Positions 35,305 to 43,371 of a stretch of DNA of 63,191 nt are shown in pieces. The position numbers were made by a program, and so were the translations under genes. Positions within the stretch are counted from its first letter, which is position 1. Every line of letters begins with the position of its first letter. The notes beneath the pieces were generated by a model. It did not search any database, was not told where the DNA came from, and saw only the letters and a program-made list of their open reading frames with translations. Source of the DNA: an uncultured Alphaproteobacteria bacterium (GTDB lineage Bacteria > Pseudomonadota > Alphaproteobacteria > RF32 > CAG-239); NCBI GenBank assembly GCA_944392205.1, contig CALXVV010000041.1:1-63191 (forward strand), read 5' to 3'.

Positions 35305-36218
35305 CAGAGCATCTTTTGCAATGTGCGTTTAACCGTGTAATAAGCCGTGAACATGGATATTGTCATGGCAAAGAGCGGCAATATCAAAATCATGATCCAA
35401 TCTCCGATGCTCAAATTGGCTTCACTGATGATACCACCTTCTATTTGTGTGGCCAGCGAGCCAATAAAGAAAATTATCGGAATGGCAAAAAGCAGCCCAA
35501 ACAATCCCCCAATCAAACCCAAAACCGCCATCCGTTTGGCGTATTGCTGGGCAACATAGGCATCTTTGGCACCCATGATGTGCAATATTTCTATGATGTA
35601 TCTGTGCAGGCCCAAGCTCATTTGGGTGGTGTAGAATATGGCTCCGGCTGAAATTGCCGTTACCAACAACAAAATGGTTAGGGCTATCAGTTTTAGTCCG
35701 TCAGCAAAGCGAATGAGCTTGCTTAGCCAAAGTTTATGATTATCAAGTGAGGCTTGGGGAGAGGCCACAGCCAGGTCTTGGGCAAGTTTGGCAAAATCTA
35801 TCTCGGCGTCTGAGGCAAGTTTGACATCTATAATTCGCGGCATTGGCAAATTTTCGATATTTACACCATCGCCGAGCCACGGCTGAATCAAGCCCTTTAA
35901 TTGCTCGTCATCCAGAGGTGTCACTTTGATGACGCCTTCAACCGTTTGCAAAAACTCAATGGCCTTTTCTTGGTAAGCCAGAGTTTCTGCCGCCGCTTTT
36001 TCCTGGTTGGCATCGTTTATGGGCATGATTTGAACCGTCAGAGAGCCCAAAATGCTCTGATTCCAGTTCTCTAAAATCGAGTTGATGGATAAAACTCCCG
36101 ACAATGTGATTGCAAAAATAAAAACGGCTATTGAGATAATCACTTGTAAAAATAAGCTGGTCGAATCTCCTTTGAGCGGCAGTTCTTGTTTGCGGGCAAT
36201 ATAAACACTCTTAGACAT
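35304..36218 (-). CDS. ftsX: Cell division protein FtsX
   Basis: About 304 residues: one membrane segment near the N-terminus (about 25-48), a periplasmic loop with NLPMPRIIDVKLAS, and three C-terminal membrane segments (LKLIALTILLLVTAI, LGLIGGLFGLLF, WIMILILPLF). FtsX with FtsE regulates septal peptidoglycan hydrolases. The ATG at 36218 has GGGAGG upstream; the frame to 36299 is an extension without support. It overlaps ftsE by 8 bases. Confidence 0.93.
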   Translation of the reverse strand: MSKSVYIARKQELPLKGDSTSLFLQVIISIAVFIFAITLSGVLSINSILENWNQSILGSLTVQIMPINDANQEKAAAETLAYQEKAIEFLQTVEGVIKVTPLDDEQLKGLIQPWLGDGVNIENLPMPRIIDVKLASDAEIDFAKLAQDLAVASPQASLDNHKLWLSKLIRFADGLKLIALTILLLVTAISAGAIFYTTQMSLGLHRYIIEILHIMGAKDAYVAQQYAKRMAVLGLIGGLFGLLFAIPIIFFIGSLATQIEGGIISEANLSIGDWIMILILPLFAMTISMFTAYYTVKRTLQKML

Positions 36219-36927
36219 CGCTACCTCCCAAGCCGCTTTTATCTGATGGATATAAGATATGCAAACCTCTGTTTTGCAAATGCAAACGGGGGTATGCAAA
36301 ATCGTTTATCAGTTTGTCACTGTGAGTGGCAATAACAACCGTGGTGCCTAATTTGTTAAGCTCAACAAACAACTTCATTAGCTTGGGGGCAATGAAATTA
36401 TCTACGTTGCCGGTGGGCTCATCTGCCAGCAAGAGTTCCGGACGATTAATAACCGCTCTGGCAATGGCAACTCGCTGTTTTTCTCCGCCTGAAAGCGTGG
36501 CGGCCGCATCTAACATGTGGCGGTCCAGCTCTACCCAGCTCAAAAGCTCACTCACGCGTTTGCGAACTTCTCTTTCTTCCATGCCGCACACCCTTAAGGG
36601 TAAAGCAACGTTATCAAAGGCACTTAAGTGTTCTAACAGGCGAAAGTCTTGAAATACGACACCAATGCGTCGCCGCAAAGAAGCAAGCGAATCCCGATTG
36701 GTGAAGTTGATGTCTTTGCCAAAAACACTGATGCTTCCACGGCTGGGGCGTTGCCAAAGGTACATCATACTCAAAAGCGAGGTCTTGCCGGCACCGCTTT
36801 TGCCGGTTAGGAAATGAAAAGATCCTTTCTTGAGCGAAAGATTGATATCGCTCAATATCTCGGGCCCTTGATCGTATCTGATGCCAACATTGCGCATTTC
36901 TATAATGCTGTTGCTGTTTTCTGCCAA
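36211..36927 (-). CDS. ftsE: Cell division ATP-binding protein FtsE
   Basis: A 238-residue ABC ATPase: Walker A GKSGAGKTS, Q-loop VVFQDFRLL, signature LSGGEKQRVAIARA, Walker B LLLADEPTGNVD and the H-loop THSDKL. It pairs with FtsX at the division ring. The start is TTG at 36927 with AAGGAG upstream. It is divergent from the zinc-ribbon protein, the usual alphaproteobacterial arrangement. Confidence 0.95.
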   Translation of the reverse strand: MAENSNSIIEMRNVGIRYDQGPEILSDINLSLKKGSFHFLTGKSGAGKTSLLSMMYLWQRPSRGSISVFGKDINFTNRDSLASLRRRIGVVFQDFRLLEHLSAFDNVALPLRVCGMEEREVRKRVSELLSWVELDRHMLDAAATLSGGEKQRVAIARAVINRPELLLADEPTGNVDNFIAPKLMKLFVELNKLGTTVVIATHSDKLINDFAYPRLHLQNRGLHILYPSDKSGLGGSDV

Positions 36928-37047
36928 ACCCTGTCTCCTTTATCTCAATTTCTTTCAAGATAATCGCAATTATTCTTTTAATAAAGTACTTTTTTGCTTT
37001 GATTAAACGCTTTTTCATTCTATGATGTGATTTCAAGAGGTGAACAC

Positions 37048-37857
37048 ATGCATATCTATTGTCCAAAATGCCATATGGGCTATGAAGTTGATGAAAACCT
37101 GATTCCAGAAGAAGGGAGAAGGTTGCGTTGCAGCAATTGTTCCGAGGTATTTAAATTTGACCGCTCCGGTATGAGTGAAAGCGTTTCCCAGCCGGTGCTT
37201 GAGGGCACTTCAGAGAAGGAATCGGGGCCTTTGTTGGCCGATAAACTTCAAGAGGAAAACCTCAAAGAGCAAGAAGAACAGCCGGCCTTGGAAGTGCCTG
37301 AGGTCGATATTAAGGATATTTTTGAGCGCTTATCCGAACAAAGTGAAAAACTTTTTCAGGCAGAACAACAACTGCCATGGCACAAAAGATTTCTTTTGCA
37401 GCTTAAAACAATGTTGGGACTTAATCGCCGTTTTAATATGAAAATTGTCGGGGCGGTTGTTGCGGCTTTTTGGGTGGTGCTTATGTATAATTATCGCTAC
37501 GAAATTGTCAGAACGGCGCCTTTTATGAACGGTATATATCGTCTCTTTGGAATCCGAGCCAAAATTCCGGGAGAGGGACTTGAATTTCAAAATGTCAATT
37601 GGAATTTTAGTGATGTAAACGGGGGAAGAAATCTCGAGATAAAGGGCTTTATCAATAATCCAACCAAAAAAGATATTGATATTCCGGTTGTGCATGTTGA
37701 GCTTTTGGACAAAGATACGGTCTTGTTGCAAAGTATTAACCAAAAACCAACTATAAAGGTCCTGAAACCAGATGGCAGAGTTGCCATCGGCGTTATCATC
37801 AAAACACCGTCGCCAACTGCCAAATATGTATATTTGACTTTTATCGATACCTATTAA
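37048..37857 (+). CDS. Zinc-ribbon and DUF3426 membrane protein
   Basis: A 269-residue protein beginning with an MJ0042-type zinc ribbon (CPKCHMGY near residues 5-12, CSNCSEVF near 36-43), an acidic Pro/Glu linker, one membrane segment (about 138-156, KIVGAVVAAFWVVLMY) and a DUF3426 periplasmic domain (LEIKGFINNPTKKDIDIP). The family is common in alphaproteobacteria opposite ftsE; its role is unknown. The ATG at 37048 has GAGGT upstream. It overlaps ispA by 4 bases, convergently. Confidence 0.85.
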   Translation: MHIYCPKCHMGYEVDENLIPEEGRRLRCSNCSEVFKFDRSGMSESVSQPVLEGTSEKESGPLLADKLQEENLKEQEEQPALEVPEVDIKDIFERLSEQSEKLFQAEQQLPWHKRFLLQLKTMLGLNRRFNMKIVGAVVAAFWVVLMYNYRYEIVRTAPFMNGIYRLFGIRAKIPGEGLEFQNVNWNFSDVNGGRNLEIKGFINNPTKKDIDIPVVHVELLDKDTVLLQSINQKPTIKVLKPDGRVAIGVIIKTPSPTAKYVYLTFIDTY

Positions 37858-38753
37858 TTACGACGGTGGATGATAAAGTCTGCCAGATCTCTTAAATCAT
37901 CAGCTTGAGGGCCAAAGATGTTTAAGGCGTGTTTGGCCTCTGCTATCAGCTCTTTTGCAAGTTGTTTGGCTTTTTCTAATCCATACAGGCTTACAAAGGT
38001 TAGTTTTCCTTGAGCGGCGTCTTTGCCTAAGGTCTTTCCCATCTGCTCAGTTGAGCCTTCCACGTCCAGAATATCATCGGCAATTTGAAAGGCTATCCCT
38101 ATCTTGCGAGAATAGGTGATCAAAGAATCGTATTTGTCTTGAGGGGCTTGCCCCAAAACAGCTCCGGCCTCAACCGCAAAACGCAGCAGGCGGCCGGTCT
38201 TCATTTCTTCTATGTGCTTGATAATCTCTTCAGGATTGTCAATATCTGAAGCTTTTTCACTGTATAAATCCAGCATTTGGCCGGCAACCATGCCGTCAAA
38301 TGCGCCGGCGGCAGAGGCCAGTAAATTGATTAGTTTGCACTTGATGTCGGCGGAAAAGGGATTTTTCTCAGAGCTTATCAGCTCAAAGGCATAGGTCAAT
38401 AATCCATCTCCGGCTAAAATGGCGGTGGCTTCATCAAATTGTTTGTGGCAAGTGGGTTTGCCCCGGCGCAAGTCATCATTATCCATGGCCGGAAGATCAT
38501 CATGAATGAGGGAGTAGCTGTGTAGGCACTCTAATGCCGCTGCGGTGATAAACGCTTGCGAAGTCGAAACGCCAAAAAGTTTGGCTGTATGGGTGACTAA
38601 AAAAGGACGCAACCTTTTTCCGCCGTTCGAAACGGAGTAAAACATTGCCTCAGATACTCGTTTTTCTTTGCCTTTGGGAAAGCTAAACAAGGATGAAAGT
38701 TTGTTGTTAAAGTCACTTGAAAATTGGGCAAGCTTAGTTGTGAAATCTTCCAT
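37854..38753 (-). CDS. ispA: Farnesyl diphosphate synthase (polyprenyl synthetase)
   Basis: A 299-residue isoprenoid chain elongation enzyme. The first Asp-rich motif is DDLPAMDNDDLRRGKPT, the second is DDILDVEGS, and GGKRLRPFL lies near residue 50. Short-chain (C15) product is inferred from length and gene context beside xseB, a frequent ispA neighbour. It lies 3 bases after xseB. Confidence 0.93.
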   Translation of the reverse strand: MEDFTTKLAQFSSDFNNKLSSLFSFPKGKEKRVSEAMFYSVSNGGKRLRPFLVTHTAKLFGVSTSQAFITAAALECLHSYSLIHDDLPAMDNDDLRRGKPTCHKQFDEATAILAGDGLLTYAFELISSEKNPFSADIKCKLINLLASAAGAFDGMVAGQMLDLYSEKASDIDNPEEIIKHIEEMKTGRLLRFAVEAGAVLGQAPQDKYDSLITYSRKIGIAFQIADDILDVEGSTEQMGKTLGKDAAQGKLTFVSLYGLEKAKQLAKELIAEAKHALNIFGPQADDLRDLADFIIHRRN

Positions 38754-38756
38754 TTC

Positions 38757-39029
38757 TTATGCCTTTGGAGAAGAATCTATCGGGGATAAGCCTTCCGGGG
38801 TGAATTCTGTTGCAGACAATGTGCCATCAGCTGTAGTTTCTATCTTTTCTATTTTTAATTTGGCAGCCTCAAGTTTGGTCTCGCAGAGTTGTTTTAGGCT
38901 TATGGCTTGTTCATAGGCTGCGACGGCATCGTCTAATTTAATCCTTCCGCCTTCTAATTCTCTCACTATATTCTCCAGGCGGGAAAGCGCATCTTCAAAA
39001 CTTAAATCTTTTATTTCTTCAGCGTTCAT
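38757..39029 (-). CDS. xseB: Exodeoxyribonuclease VII small subunit
   Basis: A 90-residue protein with the XseB core SFEDALSRLENIVRELEGGRIKLDDAVAAYEQAISL, which reads as two coiled-coil helices, plus a C-terminal tail of about 25 Thr/Ser/Pro-rich residues. It binds XseA, which is elsewhere. The ATG at 39029 has AAGGAG upstream. It forms an operon with ispA. Confidence 0.93.
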   Translation of the reverse strand: MNAEEIKDLSFEDALSRLENIVRELEGGRIKLDDAVAAYEQAISLKQLCETKLEAAKLKIEKIETTADGTLSATEFTPEGLSPIDSSPKA

Positions 39030-39072
39030 CTTATCTGCTCCTTTTTGACTGCAAAGTATCTTATTATATTAA

Positions 39073-39087
39073 GTTGATAATATCAAC
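39073..39087. promoter_or_regulatory. Palindrome, candidate operator for the ArsR-type gene
   Basis: GTTGATA-A-TATCAAC is a perfect seven-base inverted repeat in the intergenic region between xseB and the ArsR gene (divergent). Its form suits a dimeric winged-helix repressor. Binding is inferred. Confidence 0.4.
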
Positions 39088-39226
39088 CTTTGTTATGAGT
39101 TGTTTGTAAACTTTGTTTTTCATCCTTAAGTATAGCTAGCAATTAGCTTTATTAGAACTGGTTGAAGTGCTTTTTGTATGCTAAATTAGTTATAGTTGAT
39201 TCTTGGCATAAACGGAGGCTAGGCAA

Positions 39227-39502
39227 ATGGAAAAAAAGAAAATTTCAGATTGCGCAAAACTTCTTAAGGCAATGGGTAATGAGAAAAGGTTGGAAATTTT
39301 GTATTATCTCTATGACGGAGAGTCTTGTGTCGGTGATTTGGAAAAGAAAGTAAAACTCTCTCAGTCTGCATTGTCTCAACATCTGGCTGTGTTGCGGGAG
39401 GCCGGAATCGTTAAAATCAGACGAAGCGCTCAGACTATTTTTTATTCTCTTAGGTGCAATAAGGTCATTAGCATATTGGATTTATTGCAAAAAATGTCCT
39501 AG
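39227..39502 (+). CDS. ArsR-family transcriptional regulator
   Basis: A 91-residue winged-helix repressor with recognition helix SQSALSQHLAVLREAGIV and the beta-wing VKIRRSAQTIFYSL. The Cys in GESCVGDLE is at the place of the metal-site cysteine of CadC/ArsR proteins, but the ELCVCDL pattern is reduced to one Cys, so it could be a thiol or persulfide sensor of the BigR/SqrR kind. The start has GGAGG upstream. No target operon is adjacent; its end overlaps the convergent rnd gene. Confidence 0.85.
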   Translation: MEKKKISDCAKLLKAMGNEKRLEILYYLYDGESCVGDLEKKVKLSQSALSQHLAVLREAGIVKIRRSAQTIFYSLRCNKVISILDLLQKMS

Positions 39503-40653
39503 CGGTCTAGAAATTCTATCTGCTTGGTTTCGGGGTTGTAGCAAATGGCGATTTGGCCGCGACGCAAATCATCTGCTTGGTGACCGAATATTTGGTGGCG
39601 CCAGCCGTTTAAGACAGGATTATCTTTGTCTTTAAACACGCTTAGGGCATGAAGATTTTCATCCGTGGCAATGAGGCGTGCCACAACCCCTTCTTGTTGA
39701 CTGATGATTTTCAAAAGCAGTTTTAATAGTTCATACAATGAGGAGCTTTTGTCGGGCAAGTCTTTGATTTTTGGCGGAGTAACATATTCGTTTTCAGGAA
39801 TGTGGCGGCAGTGTTCCAAAACCTCCATAATCTCATCACCAAGTCTGCCGGAGGCAATATCTTTGCGCAGGTTGCGAATCTGGCATAATTCTTCTTTGGT
39901 TTCCGGATTGGCAGTACAGATGGTGAGTAAGACATCATCTTTAAGGTAGCTTTGGCGTGGTGTGTTTTTGCGTTGGGCGCGTTCTTCTCGCCAGGCGGCC
40001 AGTTCTTTCAGAATCGTCAGGAAATGGGCATTATGCGAGCGATGTTTTATCTTTTGCCAGGCCTCCTGCGGGTTGACCTTATAGGTTTCAGGGGCGCTTA
40101 ATATTTGCATCTCTTCTGCTATCCAGTCTTGGCGGTTGAGTGTGGTTAATTTCTTTGCCAATTCTTTGTATACATTTACCAAATGTGTAACATCGGACAA
40201 GGCATAGGCTAGTTGCGAATCGGTCAACGGACGCTTGCTCCAATCTGACAGGCGGTTGCTTTTATCTAATCTTATATGCAATAGGTGGCTGACTAAATTT
40301 TCATAACTGATAGCCTCGCCAAAACCGGTTACCATGGCGGCAACTTGAGTGTCAAACAAAGGTGCGGGGATCTTGCCGCTTAAATTATAAATAATTTCAA
40401 TATCTTGCCTGCCGGAGTGGAAAACTTTGGTGACTTTGGGGTTTTGCATTAGCTCAAAAAAGGCAGATAAATTTAAATCTTTGGCTAATGGATCTACTAT
40501 AGCACAGCGGGTTTCTGAGCCCAACTGTATCAGGCATAGTTGCGCATAGTAGTGATGCTCTCTTAAGAATTCCAAATCAACGGTTACAAAAGAATTCTTG
40601 GCCAGGTCTTGGCATAAATTTTCAAGTGCGGCGGTATCGGTTATTACTTCCAT
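39499..40653 (-). CDS. rnd: Ribonuclease D
   Basis: A 384-residue 3'-5' exoribonuclease for tRNA 3' maturation. The DEDD domain has Exo I VTVDLEFLRE, Exo II near FHSGRQDIEIIYN and Exo III with YALSDVTHL. An HRDC domain follows (AAWREERAQRKNTPRQSYLKDD). Length fits the family. It is single-gene, followed convergently by the ArsR gene. Confidence 0.94.
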   Translation of the reverse strand: MEVITDTAALENLCQDLAKNSFVTVDLEFLREHHYYAQLCLIQLGSETRCAIVDPLAKDLNLSAFFELMQNPKVTKVFHSGRQDIEIIYNLSGKIPAPLFDTQVAAMVTGFGEAISYENLVSHLLHIRLDKSNRLSDWSKRPLTDSQLAYALSDVTHLVNVYKELAKKLTTLNRQDWIAEEMQILSAPETYKVNPQEAWQKIKHRSHNAHFLTILKELAAWREERAQRKNTPRQSYLKDDVLLTICTANPETKEELCQIRNLRKDIASGRLGDEIMEVLEHCRHIPENEYVTPPKIKDLPDKSSSLYELLKLLLKIISQQEGVVARLIATDENLHALSVFKDKDNPVLNGWRHQIFGHQADDLRRGQIAICYNPETKQIEFLDR

Positions 40654-40868
40654 TATTTATCTTCTCAATTTTTTGTTTCTCACTCTTTTACCATGACAAG
40701 TTTAAGATTTTTTTAATTTTTGGCTAATTTTTTCTTGAATTTGGAAAAAAATTAAAATATAACATCGGTACTTATTTAAGTATTTTATATAGATTGTGTT
40801 TTGTCATCAGTTGGTGGTGCTTCTGATGATTTGAATATATTACCACAAAACCCAAAATTTTTATTTTT

Positions 40869-41477
40869 ATGCAAAAAAAAGACAATGTGCGTCTCTATGC
40901 AATTGTAGACGCGAGCGACACTGCTGCCGTTGCTACTCTGAAGGCTGTTTTAGTTCCTTATTCCCCCAAGTATCGGGATGGAAAAACAGTCGTGATCGGT
41001 GGGGTTGAACACGTTCTGTTTGTGGAGTTTCGCAAACGCGAAGGCCCTATGTTCGACATCATGAAGAGCTTGGCCGACCGGTACAAGCTGTATCCTTTCT
41101 ACGTGATCGAGGAGGACAAGGATCTTCAGCCGAAGTCGGATAAGTATGGTAACGACTGCAAGTACTTTGTGGTCGATGCGGCGGTGATGGATTTCCCCGC
41201 TCCGGCGGAAGGGTTCGGTACCTGGCAGGAAAAGTTCCGGGCGGTGGCCAAGGAAATCTACCGCGATGACAGTGTGTTCCTCAAGGTGCATGCATACTAC
41301 CGCAGAGAGAACGGCACGATCCATGCCATCATCGGCAATACCGAAAATACCAAGCGCCAGGCTCCCGAAGACAAGGTGAAGCTTGGCGAGAAGGGATGGC
41401 GGGATGCCGTTTGTAAGATGGCAGAGGCTCTCGGGATCGAGCCGAAGTTTAAGAAAGTTCGTTATAAGAACCTCTAG
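40869..41477 (+). CDS. Orphan protein with Bacteroidota-type leader
   Basis: A 202-residue soluble, basic-acidic mixed protein with no signal peptide and no motif I know. Secondary structure looks alpha/beta (VRLYAIVDASD, then KYFVVDAAVMDF and RAVAKEIYRDDSVFLKVHAYY). The leader ATTACCACAAAACCCAAAA precedes the ATG without Shine-Dalgarno, and the codons are richer in G and C (GCC, AAG, GAC, ATC) than those of aspS or rnd beside it. It has its own terminator. It appears to be an imported single-gene islet. Confidence 0.65.
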   Translation: MQKKDNVRLYAIVDASDTAAVATLKAVLVPYSPKYRDGKTVVIGGVEHVLFVEFRKREGPMFDIMKSLADRYKLYPFYVIEEDKDLQPKSDKYGNDCKYFVVDAAVMDFPAPAEGFGTWQEKFRAVAKEIYRDDSVFLKVHAYYRRENGTIHAIIGNTENTKRQAPEDKVKLGEKGWRDAVCKMAEALGIEPKFKKVRYKNL

Positions 41478-41493
41478 GGCCTCATCAAACTCA

Positions 41494-41524
41494 AGGAACC
41501 TGTGAAAACGGGTTCCTTTTTTTT
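41494..41524 (+). terminator. Terminator of the 40.9 kb orphan gene
   Basis: AAGGAACC and GGTTCCTT pair around TGTGAAAACG, followed by at least six T. Confidence 0.88.
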
Positions 41525-41610
41525 GTTCTATTTTTGCTTTTAAGGTTGCTTTTGCTAGATTTTCGTAATAAAACTTATTTCCAGTTAAACTATTTTTTAA
41601 GAGGTTGAAT

Positions 41611-43371
41611 ATGCAAAGCTATCGGACGCATACCTGCGGAGAACTGCGGGCACAAGATATCGGCAAAGAAGTGAAACTCGCCGGTTGGATTCATCGTAAA
41701 CGCAATTTGGGTAATTTGTGCTTTATTGATTTGCGAGATCATTACGGAATTACTCAATGCGTGGTCGACAGCAATTCCGATTTGTTTGAAAAAGTTCAGG
41801 CTTTGCGCCCCGAATCGGTGGTCGGATTTTCCGGCAAAGTTATTGCTCGTGAGAGTGTTAATAAACATATGCCAACCGGTGATATCGAAATTAAGGTCAG
41901 CGCTTTGGAGGTTTATTCCGAGGCTCAGGTTTTGCCTTTCCAGGTAGCTATCGAAGATGATGCGCCAGAGGAAATTCGTTTGAAGTATCGTTTCTTGGAT
42001 TTGCGCAAAGAGAGAATCCACAACAATATCTTGTTGCGTTCAAAAGTTATTGAACGTTCTCGTCAATTGATGAGAGAGCAGGGCTTTACCGAATATCAAA
42101 CCCCGATTTTGACGGCTTCTTCTCCCGAAGGTGCACGCGACTTTTTGGTGCCTTCTCGTCTGAACCCGGGTAAGTTTTATGCTCTGCCACAAGCTCCGCA
42201 ACAGTTTAAGCAGTTGTTGATGGTTTCGGGCTTTGATAAATATTTTCAAATTGCCCCTTGTTTTCGTGATGAAGATCCCAGAGCAGACCGTAGCCCCGGT
42301 GAGTTCTATCAAATGGATATGGAAATGAGCTTTGCTACCCAGGAAGATGTGTTTGCCGTTATTGAGCATACTTTGGGCACTATTTTTAATGAATTTTCTT
42401 TCGGCAAAACGGTTGACCAAGCTCCGTTTGTGCATATTCCTTTCCGCAAGGCCATGTTTGAATATGGCTCAGATAAGCCTGATTTGCGCAACCCTCTTAT
42501 CTGGAAAGATGCAACAAACTTCTTTGGCGAATCCGGTTTTGGGGTTTATGACACAAGAGTTAAAGAAGGGGATATGGTTAAAGCAATGGTGGTATCTTCT
42601 GCCGGCGATAAGCCTCGTTCTTTCTTTGACAAGTTGGATGCTTTTGCCAAGGAAGAAAATATGGGCGGTGTCGCTTATATTGCTTTTGCAGAGGCCGGCG
42701 CCAAAGGTATTGCCAAGTTCTTTGACCAAGACAAGCTTGCCAATATCCAAAATTCTCTTAATGCCAAGCAGGGTGATGCCATCTTATTTGTTATTGGCAA
42801 GGGCATGAAGTTTGACAAGTTCAGCGGTCGTTTACGCAATAAGGTTGGCGAGGAACTCGGCTTGATTGATAAGAACTCTTTCAAGATGTGCTGGATTGTC
42901 GATTTTCCGTTTTATGAGGAAAATGAAGAAACCGGTGCCGTTGAGTTCTCTCATAATCCGTTCTCTATGCCGCAGGGCGGAATGGATGCTTTGCTCAATA
43001 AAAATCCTTTGGATATTTTGGCTTATCAGTATGACTTTGTTTGCAACGGTGTCGAGCTGCTCTCAGGTGCTGTGCGCAACCATGAGCCGGATATTATGTA
43101 TAAGGCTTTTGAGATTGCCGGCTATGACCACAGCGTGGTTGATAACAAGTTCGGCGGTATGATCAGCGCTTTTAAATTCGGCGCTCCTCCGCACGCGGGC
43201 TCTGCTTATGGTATGGACAGATTGATTATGTTGCTTTTGGATGAAGAAGTTATCAGAGACGTGATTGCCTTCCCCTTGAACGGTAAGGCTCAAGATTTGA
43301 TGATGCAGGCTCCAAATGAAGTAACCGAGCAACAACTTAAAGATTTGCACATTAAAATTAATATGGACTAG
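41611..43371 (+). CDS. aspS: Aspartyl-tRNA synthetase
   Basis: A 586-residue class II synthetase of the bacterial type, with an N-terminal OB fold (VKLAGWIHRKRNLGNLCFIDLRD), class II motif 2 (CFRDEDPRADRSPGEFYQMDME), the GAD insert, and motif 3 with GMDRLIMLLL. Such enzymes in organisms without an asparaginyl route may be nondiscriminating; this cannot be told here. The ATG at 41611 has AAGAGG upstream; TTG at 41605 is an unlikely start. The stop overlaps the convergent anmK stop (CTAG). Confidence 0.96.
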   Translation: MQSYRTHTCGELRAQDIGKEVKLAGWIHRKRNLGNLCFIDLRDHYGITQCVVDSNSDLFEKVQALRPESVVGFSGKVIARESVNKHMPTGDIEIKVSALEVYSEAQVLPFQVAIEDDAPEEIRLKYRFLDLRKERIHNNILLRSKVIERSRQLMREQGFTEYQTPILTASSPEGARDFLVPSRLNPGKFYALPQAPQQFKQLLMVSGFDKYFQIAPCFRDEDPRADRSPGEFYQMDMEMSFATQEDVFAVIEHTLGTIFNEFSFGKTVDQAPFVHIPFRKAMFEYGSDKPDLRNPLIWKDATNFFGESGFGVYDTRVKEGDMVKAMVVSSAGDKPRSFFDKLDAFAKEENMGGVAYIAFAEAGAKGIAKFFDQDKLANIQNSLNAKQGDAILFVIGKGMKFDKFSGRLRNKVGEELGLIDKNSFKMCWIVDFPFYEENEETGAVEFSHNPFSMPQGGMDALLNKNPLDILAYQYDFVCNGVELLSGAVRNHEPDIMYKAFEIAGYDHSVVDNKFGGMISAFKFGAPPHAGSAYGMDRLIMLLLDEEVIRDVIAFPLNGKAQDLMMQAPNEVTEQQLKDLHIKINMD

